19,125 nt of DNA from Neisseriaceae bacterium HSC-16F19 (GTDB lineage: Bacteria; Pseudomonadota; Gammaproteobacteria; Burkholderiales; Neisseriaceae): the NCBI RefSeq assembly GCF_024171525.1, contig NZ_JALJZY010000029.1, positions 1-19,125 on the forward strand, read 5' to 3'. A program made the position numbers and the translations under genes. Below, piece by piece: positions 5,971-13,796 of the stretch (positions are counted from its first letter, which is position 1; each line of letters opens with the position of its first letter). The notes below the pieces were generated by a model, which did no database searches, was not told where the DNA came from, and saw only the letters and a list, made by a program, of their open reading frames with translations.

Positions 5971-6860
5971 GGAGCTGCCAGTGCCCGTGCCATATGCTCG
6001 ATATCATCAGCACGGTACAAACAGGCCAGCCAGTCCGGCGGAATGGCCTCTAAGCCGTAAAACGCACCCGCGAGCTGGCCGCATATGGCGGCAGTGGTAT
6101 CGGCATCGTCGCCGAGATTGGCTGCGGCCAGCAAAGCCGCGCGCAAACTGTCGGTTTGCCAAAACGCCCACAAGGCCGCTTCCAGACTTTCGACCACATA
6201 GCCGCTGCCTTGGATTTCGGCGGCGCTTTTGTATTTGAAGTCCTGGCGCACAATCTGTGTCAGATGCGGATAATCGGCCTCATCCATGCCTGCAAACACA
6301 TCTGCCTTGGCCGCACCGCTCAAAGCACGGCGCAGGATTTCGGCAAAATAGCGGCAGGCTTGCAGGCATTCGGCAGAGGCATGGGTGGTTTTGGAACTCA
6401 GTTCGGCATATTCGGCCAATTGCGGGCTGTCGTAAAAATACAGTACCACCGGCGCCAGCCGCATCAGCGAACCGTTACCCGAATAGCGGCTGTCGGTCAG
6501 CGTGCTGTAGACAACGCCGCTGTCCTCGTAAGCAAACAAAGCGCGCACCGTCTGTTTGCCCACACCAAAAGCACGCCCGGTGCTGGACTGGTGGCCTTCA
6601 TGCAGCCAACGCAGATAGCGCCGCATCTGGTCGTGGGCATCAAAGCCCCGGCAAGCCAACAAACTCTCGCCCAAACACAGGGCCATGGAGGTGTCGTCGG
6701 TCCACTGTCCTTTTTGCAGACGGAATTTGCCGCCGCCGACCATATCGGTCAGCGGTGCAAACCGGCCGCGCGGATAAAACTCCACCGCAGCGCCCAAGGC
6801 ATCGCCGCAGGCCAAGCCCAACAAGCATGCGGCTGCTTTATCCGCAAACGGGGTCTGCAT
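5967..6860 (-). CDS. ADP-ribosylglycohydrolase family protein (DraG-like)
   Basis: From the ATG at 6860 (GGA 6-8 nt upstream; the longer frame to 6896 reads through a DUS-like stretch) the protein has 297 residues. It carries the family signatures: GLACGDALGAAVEF (15-28), WTDDTSM (53-59), SGNGSLMR (127-134) and the second metal site GDDADTTAAICGQLAGA (250-266). Asp residues in TDDT and GDDAD bind two Mg or Mn ions. Such enzymes remove ADP-ribose from proteins or nucleic acids or hydrolyse related small molecules. No ADP-ribosyltransferase or nitrogenase-regulation gene is nearby, so it is probably a housekeeping or NAD-metabolism hydrolase. Its TAG stop lies in a REPIN-like repeat. A terminator separates it from bioB upstream. 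Confidence 0.9.
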   Translation of the reverse strand: MQTPFADKAAACLLGLACGDALGAAVEFYPRGRFAPLTDMVGGGKFRLQKGQWTDDTSMALCLGESLLACRGFDAHDQMRRYLRWLHEGHQSSTGRAFGVGKQTVRALFAYEDSGVVYSTLTDSRYSGNGSLMRLAPVVLYFYDSPQLAEYAELSSKTTHASAECLQACRYFAEILRRALSGAAKADVFAGMDEADYPHLTQIVRQDFKYKSAAEIQGSGYVVESLEAALWAFWQTDSLRAALLAAANLGDDADTTAAICGQLAGAFYGLEAIPPDWLACLYRADDIEHMARALAAP

Positions 6861-6886
6861 GGTGTATTCCTTATATATGCCTGCCT

Positions 6887-6924
6887 GAAAAACCAAAGCT
6901 GCTGTGCATGCACACGCAGCTTTG
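6887..6924 (-). terminator. Terminator of bioB
   Basis: CAAAGCTGC (6894-6902) pairs with GCAGCTTTG (6916-6924); the inner TGTGCATGCACA extends the stem apart from one bulged C. On the minus strand the stem is followed by GGTTTTTC. It lies about 40 bp past the bioB stop. Confidence 0.7.
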
Positions 6925-6950
6925 TACAGTCGCAGAATGGGTTTATGGCT

Positions 6951-6962
6951 TTCAGGCAGCCT
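6951..6962 (-). repeat. DNA uptake sequence
   Basis: TTCAGGCAGCCT on the plus strand, an exact AG-simDUS on the minus strand, directly after the bioB stop codon. Confidence 0.85.
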
Positions 6963-6964
6963 GT

Positions 6965-7966
6965 TTAACCCGCCACGCCCAACGGCCGCAAATCAAGCTT
7001 GGTCATCAACTCGCGGTCGTGGTCTTGGTCGGGGTTTTCGGTGGTGAGCAGTTTGTCGCCGTAGAAAATGGAATTGGCACCGGCCATAAAACACAGCGCC
7101 TGCATGGCTTCGGGCATGTCGCTGCGTCCGGCAGACAGGCGCACATAGCTCTTGGGCATGGTGATGCGTGCCACGGCGATGGTGCGCACAAATTCGGTCC
7201 AGTCCAAATCGGCGGCATCGGCCAAGGGAGTGCCTTCCACTTTGACCAGCTGGTTGATGGGCACGCTCTCCGGCTGCGGGTCGAGGTTGGCGAGGCTGGC
7301 AATCAGGCCGGCGCGCTCGGCGCGGGTTTCGTTCATGCCGACAATGCCGCCGCAGCACACTTTCAGCCCGGCATGGCGCACTTTGGCCAGCGTATCCATG
7401 CGGTCTTCGTGGGCGCGGGTGTGGATGATGTCGTTGTAGCGTTCGGGGTCGGTGTCGAGATTGTGGTTGTAATAGTCCAGACCGGCCTGTTTCAGGTCTT
7501 CGGCCATGCCCTCTTGCAGCATGCCGAAAGTACCGCAGGTTTCCAGGCCCAAACCTTTCACGGCGGCGATGATTTCGCTCACCTGCGCCACGTCTTTGGG
7601 TTTGGGGCCCCGCCAGGCCGCACCCATGCAGAAACGGCTGGCACCGCGGCTTTTGGCGATTTGCGCTTTGGCGAGAATTTCTTCGATGTCCAGCAACTGC
7701 TGTTTTTCCACGCCGGTTTGGTAATGCGCCGACTGCGGACAGTATTCGCAATCTTCCGGGCAGCCGCCGGTTTTGATGGACATCAGCGTGGAGAGCTGGA
7801 TTTCCTGCGGATTAAAATGCGCGCGGTGTACCTGGGCTGCCTGAAATACCAAATCCAGAAACGGCAGGTCAAACAGTTCTTCCACCTGGCATTTGCGCCA
7901 ATAGGCGGCCACCGGATGGCTTTGCAGGGGTTTGAGGGGTTCTAGGGTTTGTACGAAAGCACTCAT
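6965..7966 (-). CDS. bioB: Biotin synthase
   Basis: The 333-residue protein is a radical SAM enzyme with CPEDCEYC: C69, C73 and C76 ligate the [4Fe-4S] cluster that cleaves S-adenosylmethionine. YYNHNLDTDPERYNDI, CCGGIVGMNET (ligands of the second, sulfur-donating cluster region) and the conserved C-terminal GANSIFYGDKLLTT are all typical of BioB. It inserts sulfur into dethiobiotin, the last step of biotin synthesis. AGAGAGAAAACC precedes the ATG. No other bio gene is in the window. It is flanked by its own terminator and by the argF terminator upstream, so it is probably monocistronic. A near-match DUS lies within the coding region. Confidence 0.97.
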   Translation of the reverse strand: MSAFVQTLEPLKPLQSHPVAAYWRKCQVEELFDLPFLDLVFQAAQVHRAHFNPQEIQLSTLMSIKTGGCPEDCEYCPQSAHYQTGVEKQQLLDIEEILAKAQIAKSRGASRFCMGAAWRGPKPKDVAQVSEIIAAVKGLGLETCGTFGMLQEGMAEDLKQAGLDYYNHNLDTDPERYNDIIHTRAHEDRMDTLAKVRHAGLKVCCGGIVGMNETRAERAGLIASLANLDPQPESVPINQLVKVEGTPLADAADLDWTEFVRTIAVARITMPKSYVRLSAGRSDMPEAMQALCFMAGANSIFYGDKLLTTENPDQDHDRELMTKLDLRPLGVAG

Positions 7967-8010
7967 GGTTTTCTCTCTGTTTTGCAGCGGCGCAATGACG
8001 CTGACGGGAT

Positions 8011-8037
8011 AAAAGCGGCAGTCGCAATGTCTGCCGC
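8011..8037 (-). terminator. Terminator of argF
   Basis: GCGGCAG (8015-8021) and CTGCCGC (8031-8037) form a 7-bp stem with a 9-nt loop; on the minus strand TTTT follows directly. It lies between the argF stop and the bioB start. Confidence 0.65.
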
Positions 8038-8049
8038 CACCGGGATGGT

Positions 8050-8066
8050 TTTCAGGCAGCCTGAAA
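8050..8066. repeat. Palindromic DUS
   Basis: The same 17-mer as at 5860, TTTCAGGCAGCCTGAAA, three bases past the argF stop. Confidence 0.8.
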
Positions 8067-8069
8067 CCT

Positions 8070-9071
8070 TTAATCCGCCATCAGTGCCACCAGCACGGCT
8101 TTGATGGTGTGCATGCGGTTTTCCGCCTGGTCGAATACGATGCTGGCCGGGCTTTCAAACACGCCTTCGCTCACTTCCACACCGTCGAGGCCGAAGGTTT
8201 GGTATATCCATTCGCCGACTTTGGTTTCGCGGTTGTGGAAAGCAGGCAGACAGTGCATAAATTTCACCGCCGCATTGCCGCTGGCGGCCAGCAGGGCTTC
8301 GTCGACGCGGTAGGGGGTGAGCAGGTCTATGCGCTCCTGCCACACCGATTCGGGCTCGCCCATAGACACCCACACATCGGTGTGGATAAAGTCCACCCCG
8401 GCCACGGCCTGTTGCGGGTTTTCGGTGAGGGTAATGCGCGCGCCGGTGTCGGCGGCGATAACGCGGCATTGCTCGGTTAAGCCCTCCTCCGGCCACAAAT
8501 GGCGCGGCGCGGCAATGCGCACGTCCATGCCCAGTTTGGCGCCCAACACCAGCAGGGAATGACCCATATTGTTGCGGGCGTCGCCCACATAGGCATAGGC
8601 GGTATCGCGCAGGGCCTTGCCCCCGTTGTGCTCCTGCATGGTGAGCGCATCGGCCAGCATTTGCGTGGGATGGAATTCGTCGGTAAGGCCGTTGAATACC
8701 GGCACACCGGCGTATTCAGCCAGGGTTTCGGCCACCGACTGGCCGTAACCGCGGTATTCGATGCCGTCGTACATGCGCCCCAGCACGCGTGCGGTGTCTT
8801 TAATGCTTTCCTTATGGCCGATTTGGCTGCCGGTGGGCTCCAGATAAGTCACCCCCACACCCTGGTCGTAGGCGGCCACTTCAAAGGCACAGCGGGTGCG
8901 GGTGCTGGTTTTTTCAAAAATCAGCGCCAGATTTTTACCGCGCAGGCGCGGCACTTCGCGTCCGGCTTTTTTATCCGCTTTCAGTTCCGCGGCCAAAGCC
9001 AGCAGGGCGAGAATGTCGTCGGCGGGGTAATCCAGCAGTTTTAAAAAATGTTTTTGGTTAATCAGGGGCAT
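8070..9071 (-). CDS. argF: Ornithine carbamoyltransferase
   Basis: From the ATG at 9071 the protein has 333 residues, the normal OTCase length. The open frame extends to 9188, but that extension reads through a near-match DUS and a REPIN-like hairpin, so the internal start is preferred. Carbamoyl-phosphate motif STRTR is at 56-60, HPTQ at 134-137, the ornithine loop DVWVSMG at 232-238 and HCLP at 273-276. The enzyme makes citrulline from ornithine and carbamoyl phosphate in arginine synthesis. An A/G-rich AAAAGAAGA precedes the start by about 5 nt. It is separated from ftsX by a REPIN-like doublet and has its own terminator. Catabolic ArcB is the main alternative; no arc genes are near. Confidence 0.96.
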   Translation of the reverse strand: MPLINQKHFLKLLDYPADDILALLALAAELKADKKAGREVPRLRGKNLALIFEKTSTRTRCAFEVAAYDQGVGVTYLEPTGSQIGHKESIKDTARVLGRMYDGIEYRGYGQSVAETLAEYAGVPVFNGLTDEFHPTQMLADALTMQEHNGGKALRDTAYAYVGDARNNMGHSLLVLGAKLGMDVRIAAPRHLWPEEGLTEQCRVIAADTGARITLTENPQQAVAGVDFIHTDVWVSMGEPESVWQERIDLLTPYRVDEALLAASGNAAVKFMHCLPAFHNRETKVGEWIYQTFGLDGVEVSEGVFESPASIVFDQAENRMHTIKAVLVALMAD

Positions 9072-9162
9072 GATGTTCTTCTTTTCATAGAGGGCTGCCT
9101 GAAAAACGGCGGCGGCAAAATTGCAAGATTGCACCAAAGCAGCGGCGGATGCAATACGGGCC

Positions 9163-9241
9163 GTAGGTCGGATTCTTGAATCCGACATTCAAATACCTTG
9201 GATGAAAGCCGCATGATGTCGGATACGAGTATCCGACCTAC
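9163..9241. repeat. REPIN-like inverted doublet 3
   Basis: GTAG plus GTCGGATTC-TT-GAATCCGAC (9163-9186), inverted to GTCGGATAC-GA-GTATCCGAC plus CTAC (9218-9241). The two hairpins differ in stem sequence, yet each is fully paired. The CTAC holds the TAG stop of ftsX (9238-9240). Confidence 0.85.
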
Positions 9242-10149
9242 GCCCGTGCCTGAAAGCGCAGCAAATGCTGCCGCGTCGCCAGCCAGGCGCCGAGCACGCC
9301 GAGGCCGCACACCACTGCCAAAACCATGGCGATTTCCAAGGGCGTAAAGAAACGCCATTGCACATGCACGCCATAGGGCTGGAAGATGGTGCTCACCAGA
9401 GGCTGGCTTTCCTGAATCAGCCATACGCACAGGCCCAGACTCAGGGCTGAGGCCAACAGGCTCTGCACAACCGCCAAATACAGAAAGGGGCGGCGAATAA
9501 AAGCCGCCGGTGCGCCCAAAAGCTTGGTAATTTCAATTTCTTCACGATGGCTGAGGATTTGCAAACGGATGGTATTGTGTGCCACCAGTACGAAAGCCAC
9601 GCCCAAAGTCACCGCCAAAAACCAGAATACCTGATGCACAAAGGTATTGATTTGGTACAGAGTCTGCATCCATTCGGCATCCATTTGTGCGCTTTCCACC
9701 ATCGGCAGAGCGCCCAAATCCTGACGCAAAGCCGCCACCGCATCCGGCTCGGCGGGCTGCGGTGTCACCACAAATACATCCGGCAAGGGGTTTTCGTCCA
9801 GCACCGACACCAAATCCTGGCCGCCCATATTTTGTTGCAGCTGTGCCAGACCTTGCTGTTTATCCACATAGGCGGCGGCGGCAATGCGGCCGTCTTCGGC
9901 CAGTGACGCCGCCACCGCCTGCACATCCACCTCATCGGCACTCAATTCCATATACAGGGTGATTTGCGGCACTTCGTCGAGCTTGCCCAGCACTTGGGCG
10001 CTGCTTTGCACCCCCAGATACAGGGCCAGCGGCAGGGTCATGGCAATGGCCAGCATCAGCAAAATCAGCAAAGTGGCCACCGGCTGTTTGAACAGGCTTT
10101 TCAGCGCTTTGGCGGCGGCATCGGTGTGGGCGGAGAAATAGCGGCTCAT
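9238..10149 (-). CDS. ftsX: Cell division ABC transporter permease subunit FtsX
   Basis: The 303-residue protein has the FtsX layout: a cytoplasmic N-terminus, first membrane span at about residues 23-46, a large periplasmic domain (~50-165), then three spans near 173-195, 220-245 and 270-292. With FtsE it forms a complex that activates septal peptidoglycan hydrolases through EnvC-like partners. Its ATG overlaps the ftsE stop (ATGA at 10146-10149), so translation is coupled. The last codons read ...FQARA and then the TAG of a REPIN-like repeat, so the C-terminus may have been reset by the repeat insertion. Confidence 0.95.
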   Translation of the reverse strand: MSRYFSAHTDAAAKALKSLFKQPVATLLILLMLAIAMTLPLALYLGVQSSAQVLGKLDEVPQITLYMELSADEVDVQAVAASLAEDGRIAAAAYVDKQQGLAQLQQNMGGQDLVSVLDENPLPDVFVVTPQPAEPDAVAALRQDLGALPMVESAQMDAEWMQTLYQINTFVHQVFWFLAVTLGVAFVLVAHNTIRLQILSHREEIEITKLLGAPAAFIRRPFLYLAVVQSLLASALSLGLCVWLIQESQPLVSTIFQPYGVHVQWRFFTPLEIAMVLAVVCGLGVLGAWLATRQHLLRFQARA

Positions 10150-10799
10150 GCGTACAACCTGCCTTCCTGCAAGCGGATGATGCGGTGGCCGTAATCGGCC
10201 ATCAGGGTTTCGTCGTGGGCGGCCACCAACACGGTGGTACCGGCTTCGTGGAAGGTTTTGAACAATTCCATAATATCGAGCGCATAAGCACGGTCAAGGT
10301 TGGCGGAAGGCTCGTCGGCAATCAGCAGGCCGGGCTGGTGCACCACCGCACGGGCAATGCACAGACGTTGCTGTTCGCCGCCGGACAGGCCGTTGGGGTC
10401 GGCCAGTTCGCGCCCGCCCAAGCCCACTTTTTCAATCGCAGTACGGGCGCGGTGCTCGGCCTCGCGGCTGTCGTAACCGATGATGCGCAAAGGCAGCAGC
10501 ACGTTTTGCAGCACATTGCGGTCGAACAGGATTTTGTGGTCCTGAAACACGATGCCGATGTGCTGGCGCAAATAGCCCAGCTGGTTGTCGTTCAGGCTGC
10601 CCAAGTTTTGATTGTTGAGCCACACCTTGCCGGCGGTGGGTTTGATGATGCCGCTGATCAGCTTGAGAATGGTGGACTTGCCCGCACCGGAATGCCCGGC
10701 GATGAAAATCATCTCGCCTTTATTGATGGTAAAGCTGAGGTTTTTCAGCGCCTCAAAGCCGCCGGGATAGGTTTTGGAAACTTGTTCGAATCGAATCAT
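10146..10799 (-). CDS. ftsE: Cell division ATP-binding protein FtsE
   Basis: The 217-residue ABC ATPase has Walker A GHSGAGKST (35-43), Q-loop FQDH (85-88), signature LSGGEQQR (138-145), Walker B LLIADEP (158-164) and the switch histidine in AAHDE. IRFEQVSKTYPGG at the N-terminus and the FQDHKILFDRNVLQNV segment are characteristic of FtsE rather than of other short ABC proteins. It drives FtsX at the septum. It follows ftsY on the same strand, but a DUS and a REPIN-like doublet separate them by 137 bp, so it may be transcribed separately or at a lower level. Confidence 0.97.
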   Translation of the reverse strand: MIRFEQVSKTYPGGFEALKNLSFTINKGEMIFIAGHSGAGKSTILKLISGIIKPTAGKVWLNNQNLGSLNDNQLGYLRQHIGIVFQDHKILFDRNVLQNVLLPLRIIGYDSREAEHRARTAIEKVGLGGRELADPNGLSGGEQQRLCIARAVVHQPGLLIADEPSANLDRAYALDIMELFKTFHEAGTTVLVAAHDETLMADYGHRIIRLQEGRLYA

Positions 10800-10826
10800 A
10801 AGGTTTTACAGGGTATTAAAATCATC

Positions 10827-10838
10827 AGGCTGCCTGAA
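10827..10838 (+). repeat. DNA uptake sequence
   Basis: An exact AGGCTGCCTGAA just upstream of ftsE. Confidence 0.85.
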
Positions 10839-10855
10839 AAATTAAAGCATCCGCC

Positions 10856-10916
10856 GTAGGTCGGCTCTCCGAGCCGACACACAAACAGATAACGTCGGCT
10901 CGGAGAGCCGACCTAC
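10856..10916. repeat. REPIN-like inverted doublet 4
   Basis: GTAG plus GTCGGCTC-TCC-GAGCCGAC (10856-10878), inverted to GTCGGCTC-GGA-GAGCCGAC plus CTAC (10894-10916), with a 15-bp spacer. This is a stem-sequence subtype distinct from the GGATAC and TTGGGTC forms. It lies between ftsY and ftsE. Confidence 0.85.
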
Positions 10917-10935
10917 CCGTTGTCCGGGAAAGCTT

Positions 10936-10947
10936 TTCAGGCAGCCT
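10936..10947 (-). repeat. DUS forming the end of ftsY
   Basis: TTCAGGCAGCCT on plus reads, on the minus strand, as the last codons GAG GCT GCC TGA of ftsY. The TGA stop is inside the DUS. Confidence 0.85.
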
Positions 10948-12343
10948 CTTCATCCAAAAGCGCATCCACAAAGGCGCGCGCATCGAAGGGGCGCAAATCG
11001 TCTATGCCCTCGCCCACGCCGATATAGCGCACCGGAATCGGGCGGATGGCCGCCAGAGCCGCCAGAATGCCGCCTTTGGCGGTGCCGTCGAGTTTGGACA
11101 CAATCAGGCCGGTCAGGCCCAGCGCATCGTCAAAAGCCACCACTTGGTTGACCGCGTTTTGGCCGATATTGGCATCCAGCACCAAAATCACCTCGTGCGG
11201 CGCTTCGGGCATGGCTTTTTGCAGCACGCGCTTCACTTTTTTGATTTCTTCCATCAGGTGCAGCTGCGTGGGCAGACGGCCGGCGGTATCGGCCAGCACC
11301 ACATGGATGCCGCGCGCCTTGGCCGCTTCCACGGCGTCGAAACACACGGCGGCAGAATCGCCGGAAGCTTGGGCAATCACTGTTACCTGATTGCGCTCGC
11401 CCCATTGCTGCAATTGTTCGCGCGCGGCGGCGCGGAAGGTGTCGCCTGCGGCCAGCAAGACGCTGCGGCCTTCGTTTTGGAAATGCTTGGCCAGCTTGCC
11501 GATGGAAGTGGTTTTACCGGCACCGTTCACCCCGGCCATCATAATCACAAACGGCGCATCCGGGTTTTCAGGCAGCATGAGCGGCTGTTGCAGCGGCTTG
11601 AGCAGCTCGTACAGGGCGTCTTTGAGGGCGCCGCGCAATTCGTCGGCGTTTTTCAGGCCCTTGAGCGACACGCGGCGGCGCACGTCCTGCAACAGGCGCT
11701 CGGTGGCCTCGATGCCCATATCGCTGGTGAGCAACACGGTTTCCAGTTCTTCATACAAATCTTCATCGATTTGGCCGCCGCCAAACACCCCGGCCAGCGA
11801 TTTGGCCATCTGATTGCGCGATTTGCTCAAACCGCGGCGCAAACGCGCCGCCCAGCTGAGTTTGGGCGGCTCGTCGACGGTTTGCGTTTCGGTTTTGCTT
11901 TCGTCGGCGGTTTCCGCATCATCAGCGGCATCAACAGCTTCAGTGTCGCTTGCGACATCGGCTTCCGGCGGTTCTGCTACGGCTTCAACTTCAACCTCTG
12001 CCTCCGCTTCTGCCGCCGCATCCGCTTCCGCCGCAGAAGCGGCAATATCGGCGCTGACGGCCCCGGCCATATCCGGCTCGGCCCATTCTTCCGCTGCCGC
12101 CGCAGCCACGGTTTCCGCCACCTGCGCGGCAACCGTTTCTTCTACCGTGCCGACCAGGGCAGAACCGTCTTCCGGCAGGGCGGTTTCCGTAACCGCTTCG
12201 ACTACGGCATCCGTATCCGCATCCGCTGCGGCCTCTTCAGGCGCTCCGCCATCTTCTGCGGCTTCCTGTTGTTGCAGTTCGGCGGCCTCTTCCGCCGCGG
12301 CTTCTGCTTCCGCTTTTTTCTTGCGTTTGAAAAATCCGAACAT
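10937..12343 (-). CDS. ftsY: Signal recognition particle receptor FtsY
   Basis: The 468-residue protein begins MFGFFKRKKK, then has a long acidic Ala/Glu-rich A domain (~11-160) and the NG GTPase domain (~163-468). GTPase motifs: GVNGAGKT (271-278), DTFRAAA (301-307), DTAGR (352-356) and SKLDG (416-420). It docks the ribosome-SRP complex at the membrane for co-translational insertion. AGGAAAG precedes the ATG. The A domain is low-complexity, built from alternating Ala and Glu/Asp, and is expected to vary. The C-terminal EEAA-stop is encoded by a DUS. It is the first gene of the ftsY-ftsE-ftsX cluster and is divergent from an M16 peptidase gene. Confidence 0.97.
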   Translation of the reverse strand: MFGFFKRKKKAEAEAAAEEAAELQQQEAAEDGGAPEEAAADADTDAVVEAVTETALPEDGSALVGTVEETVAAQVAETVAAAAAEEWAEPDMAGAVSADIAASAAEADAAAEAEAEVEVEAVAEPPEADVASDTEAVDAADDAETADESKTETQTVDEPPKLSWAARLRRGLSKSRNQMAKSLAGVFGGGQIDEDLYEELETVLLTSDMGIEATERLLQDVRRRVSLKGLKNADELRGALKDALYELLKPLQQPLMLPENPDAPFVIMMAGVNGAGKTTSIGKLAKHFQNEGRSVLLAAGDTFRAAAREQLQQWGERNQVTVIAQASGDSAAVCFDAVEAAKARGIHVVLADTAGRLPTQLHLMEEIKKVKRVLQKAMPEAPHEVILVLDANIGQNAVNQVVAFDDALGLTGLIVSKLDGTAKGGILAALAAIRPIPVRYIGVGEGIDDLRPFDARAFVDALLDEEAA

Positions 12344-12395
12344 ATGCTTTCCTAAAACATATGCGGCGCGCTTGCCAGCCTCGCCGCCCTATCTT

Positions 12396-12416
12396 GTACA
12401 ATAGCGGCTATTGTAC
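12396..12416. promoter_or_regulatory. Palindrome over a probable -10 box (candidate operator)
   Basis: GTACAATAGC (12396-12405) and GCTATTGTAC (12407-12416) form a perfect 10-bp inverted repeat around one G, in the 98-bp gap between divergent ftsY and the M16 gene. It contains TACAAT (12397-12402), usable as a rightward -10, with TTGCCA (12372-12377) upstream at a long 19-bp spacing. It could be an operator or an RNA hairpin. Confidence 0.4.
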
Positions 12417-12441
12417 CGCAAACCCGCAGAAAGCCGCTGAA

Positions 12442-13794
12442 ATGAATACCGCATCCGCCCGTCTGCCGGCGCCGACCCTGTGCCTGGCACTGGCCCTGTG
12501 CCTGCCGCTGTTGCCCGTCCATGCCGAAACCCTGTCGGCCACGCTGGACAACGGCATGAAAGTGGTGGTGAAAGAAGACAAGCGCGCGCCGGTGGCGGTG
12601 TCGCAGCTGTGGTACCGCGTCGGCAGCCAGGACGAAGAGCCGGGCAAAACCGGTTTGAGCCATGCCCTGGAGCACATGATGTTCAAGGGCACGCACACGC
12701 TGGCGCCGGGCGAATTTTCGCGCCGCGTGTCCTCTTGGGGCGGCAACGACAATGCCTACACCAGCCGCCAGGTCACGGTATACCATCAAAACATTGCCGC
12801 CGGGCGCCTGCCCGACGTGCTGGCCATGGAAGCCGACCGCATGGTCAACCTCAATTTCAGCGATGCCGATTTCGACAATGAAATGAAGGTTATCCGCGAG
12901 GAGCGCCGCCAGACCACCGATGACAATCCGCAAGGCAAGCTGTGGGAAACCCTGCAAGCCACCGCCTACACCCGGGCACACAATCAGGCGCCGGTGATCG
13001 GCCATATGGCGGATTTGCACAATCTGCGAGCGGCGGATTTGCGCCAGTGGTATGACCGCTGGTATGCGCCCAATAATGCCACTTTGGTCATTGTGGGCGA
13101 TGTGGATGCGCGCCAGACCCTGGAAACCGCACGGCGCCTGTTCGGCCCCATTGCCGCCAAAACGCTGCCTGAACGCAGCCGTGCCGCCGAACCGACGGCA
13201 CAAACCGGCAAACGGGCGCAAACCAGCGCCCCCAGCGAGCTGCCCATGCTCGCCATTGCCTACAGCGCGCCCAAACTCAAACAGCTGGACGACACCCTGC
13301 CCTATGCGCTGGCGGTACTGCACGATGCGCTGGCGGGCGACCGCACCGCGCGGCTGCAAAAAAACTGGGTGCGGCAAAATCCGCTGGCGGTGGCGGTGGG
13401 CGCCGATTATGAATTGCTCGGCCGCAGCGACGGCCTGTTTGTGCTGATGGGCTATCCCGCCCAAGGGGTCAGCGTGGAGCGTCTGCAAGCGGCACTGGAG
13501 GGCGAAATCGCCACCATAGCCCGAGACGGCCTCAGCCACCGCGAATTGCGCCGCGTCCACACCCAGGCCGCCGCCGACCGCATTTACGCCAAAGACAGCA
13601 TGCGCACCCAGGCCAATATCATCGGCACGTTGGAAAACGCCGGTTTTGAGTGGACGGCGGAAGACGAAATCCAGCGGCGCCTGCAAGCGGTGACCGTGGC
13701 CGACATCCGCGCCGCCGCCCGTTTCCTGCACGCGCAACAGCCCGCCGTGGTGGTGCTGCATCCCGAAAACCCCCAAACCGCAGGCACAGAATAA
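12442..13794 (+). CDS. M16 family zinc metallopeptidase, catalytic subunit (pitrilysin-like)
   Basis: I place the start at 12442 (450 residues), because it begins a clear signal peptide, residues 1-28 ending PVHA before ETLSATL; the longer frame from 12361 reads through the promoter palindrome. HALEH (74-78) is the inverted zinc motif HxxEH, and E153/E154 about 75 residues later provides the third ligand. The N-terminal M16 domain and the M16C domain (~190-430) fill the protein. It is probably periplasmic and degrades peptides or processes a secreted substrate. The second M16 gene follows after 2 bp and lacks the zinc motif, so a heterodimer like other split bacterial M16 pairs is likely. Confidence 0.92.
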   Translation: MNTASARLPAPTLCLALALCLPLLPVHAETLSATLDNGMKVVVKEDKRAPVAVSQLWYRVGSQDEEPGKTGLSHALEHMMFKGTHTLAPGEFSRRVSSWGGNDNAYTSRQVTVYHQNIAAGRLPDVLAMEADRMVNLNFSDADFDNEMKVIREERRQTTDDNPQGKLWETLQATAYTRAHNQAPVIGHMADLHNLRAADLRQWYDRWYAPNNATLVIVGDVDARQTLETARRLFGPIAAKTLPERSRAAEPTAQTGKRAQTSAPSELPMLAIAYSAPKLKQLDDTLPYALAVLHDALAGDRTARLQKNWVRQNPLAVAVGADYELLGRSDGLFVLMGYPAQGVSVERLQAALEGEIATIARDGLSHRELRRVHTQAAADRIYAKDSMRTQANIIGTLENAGFEWTAEDEIQRRLQAVTVADIRAAARFLHAQQPAVVVLHPENPQTAGTE

Positions 13795-13796
13795 TC

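Noticed and set aside
5967..6860. ADP-ribosylation toxin-antitoxin pair (DarT-DarG type)
   Set aside because: No partner ADP-ribosyltransferase is adjacent; the neighbours are bioB and a Nudix gene, and the protein is DraG-like, not a macrodomain.
9072..9188. N-terminal extension of argF
   Set aside because: The extra 39 codons read through a near-match DUS and a REPIN-like hairpin, and OTCase normally begins at the internal Met with a nearby A/G-rich site.
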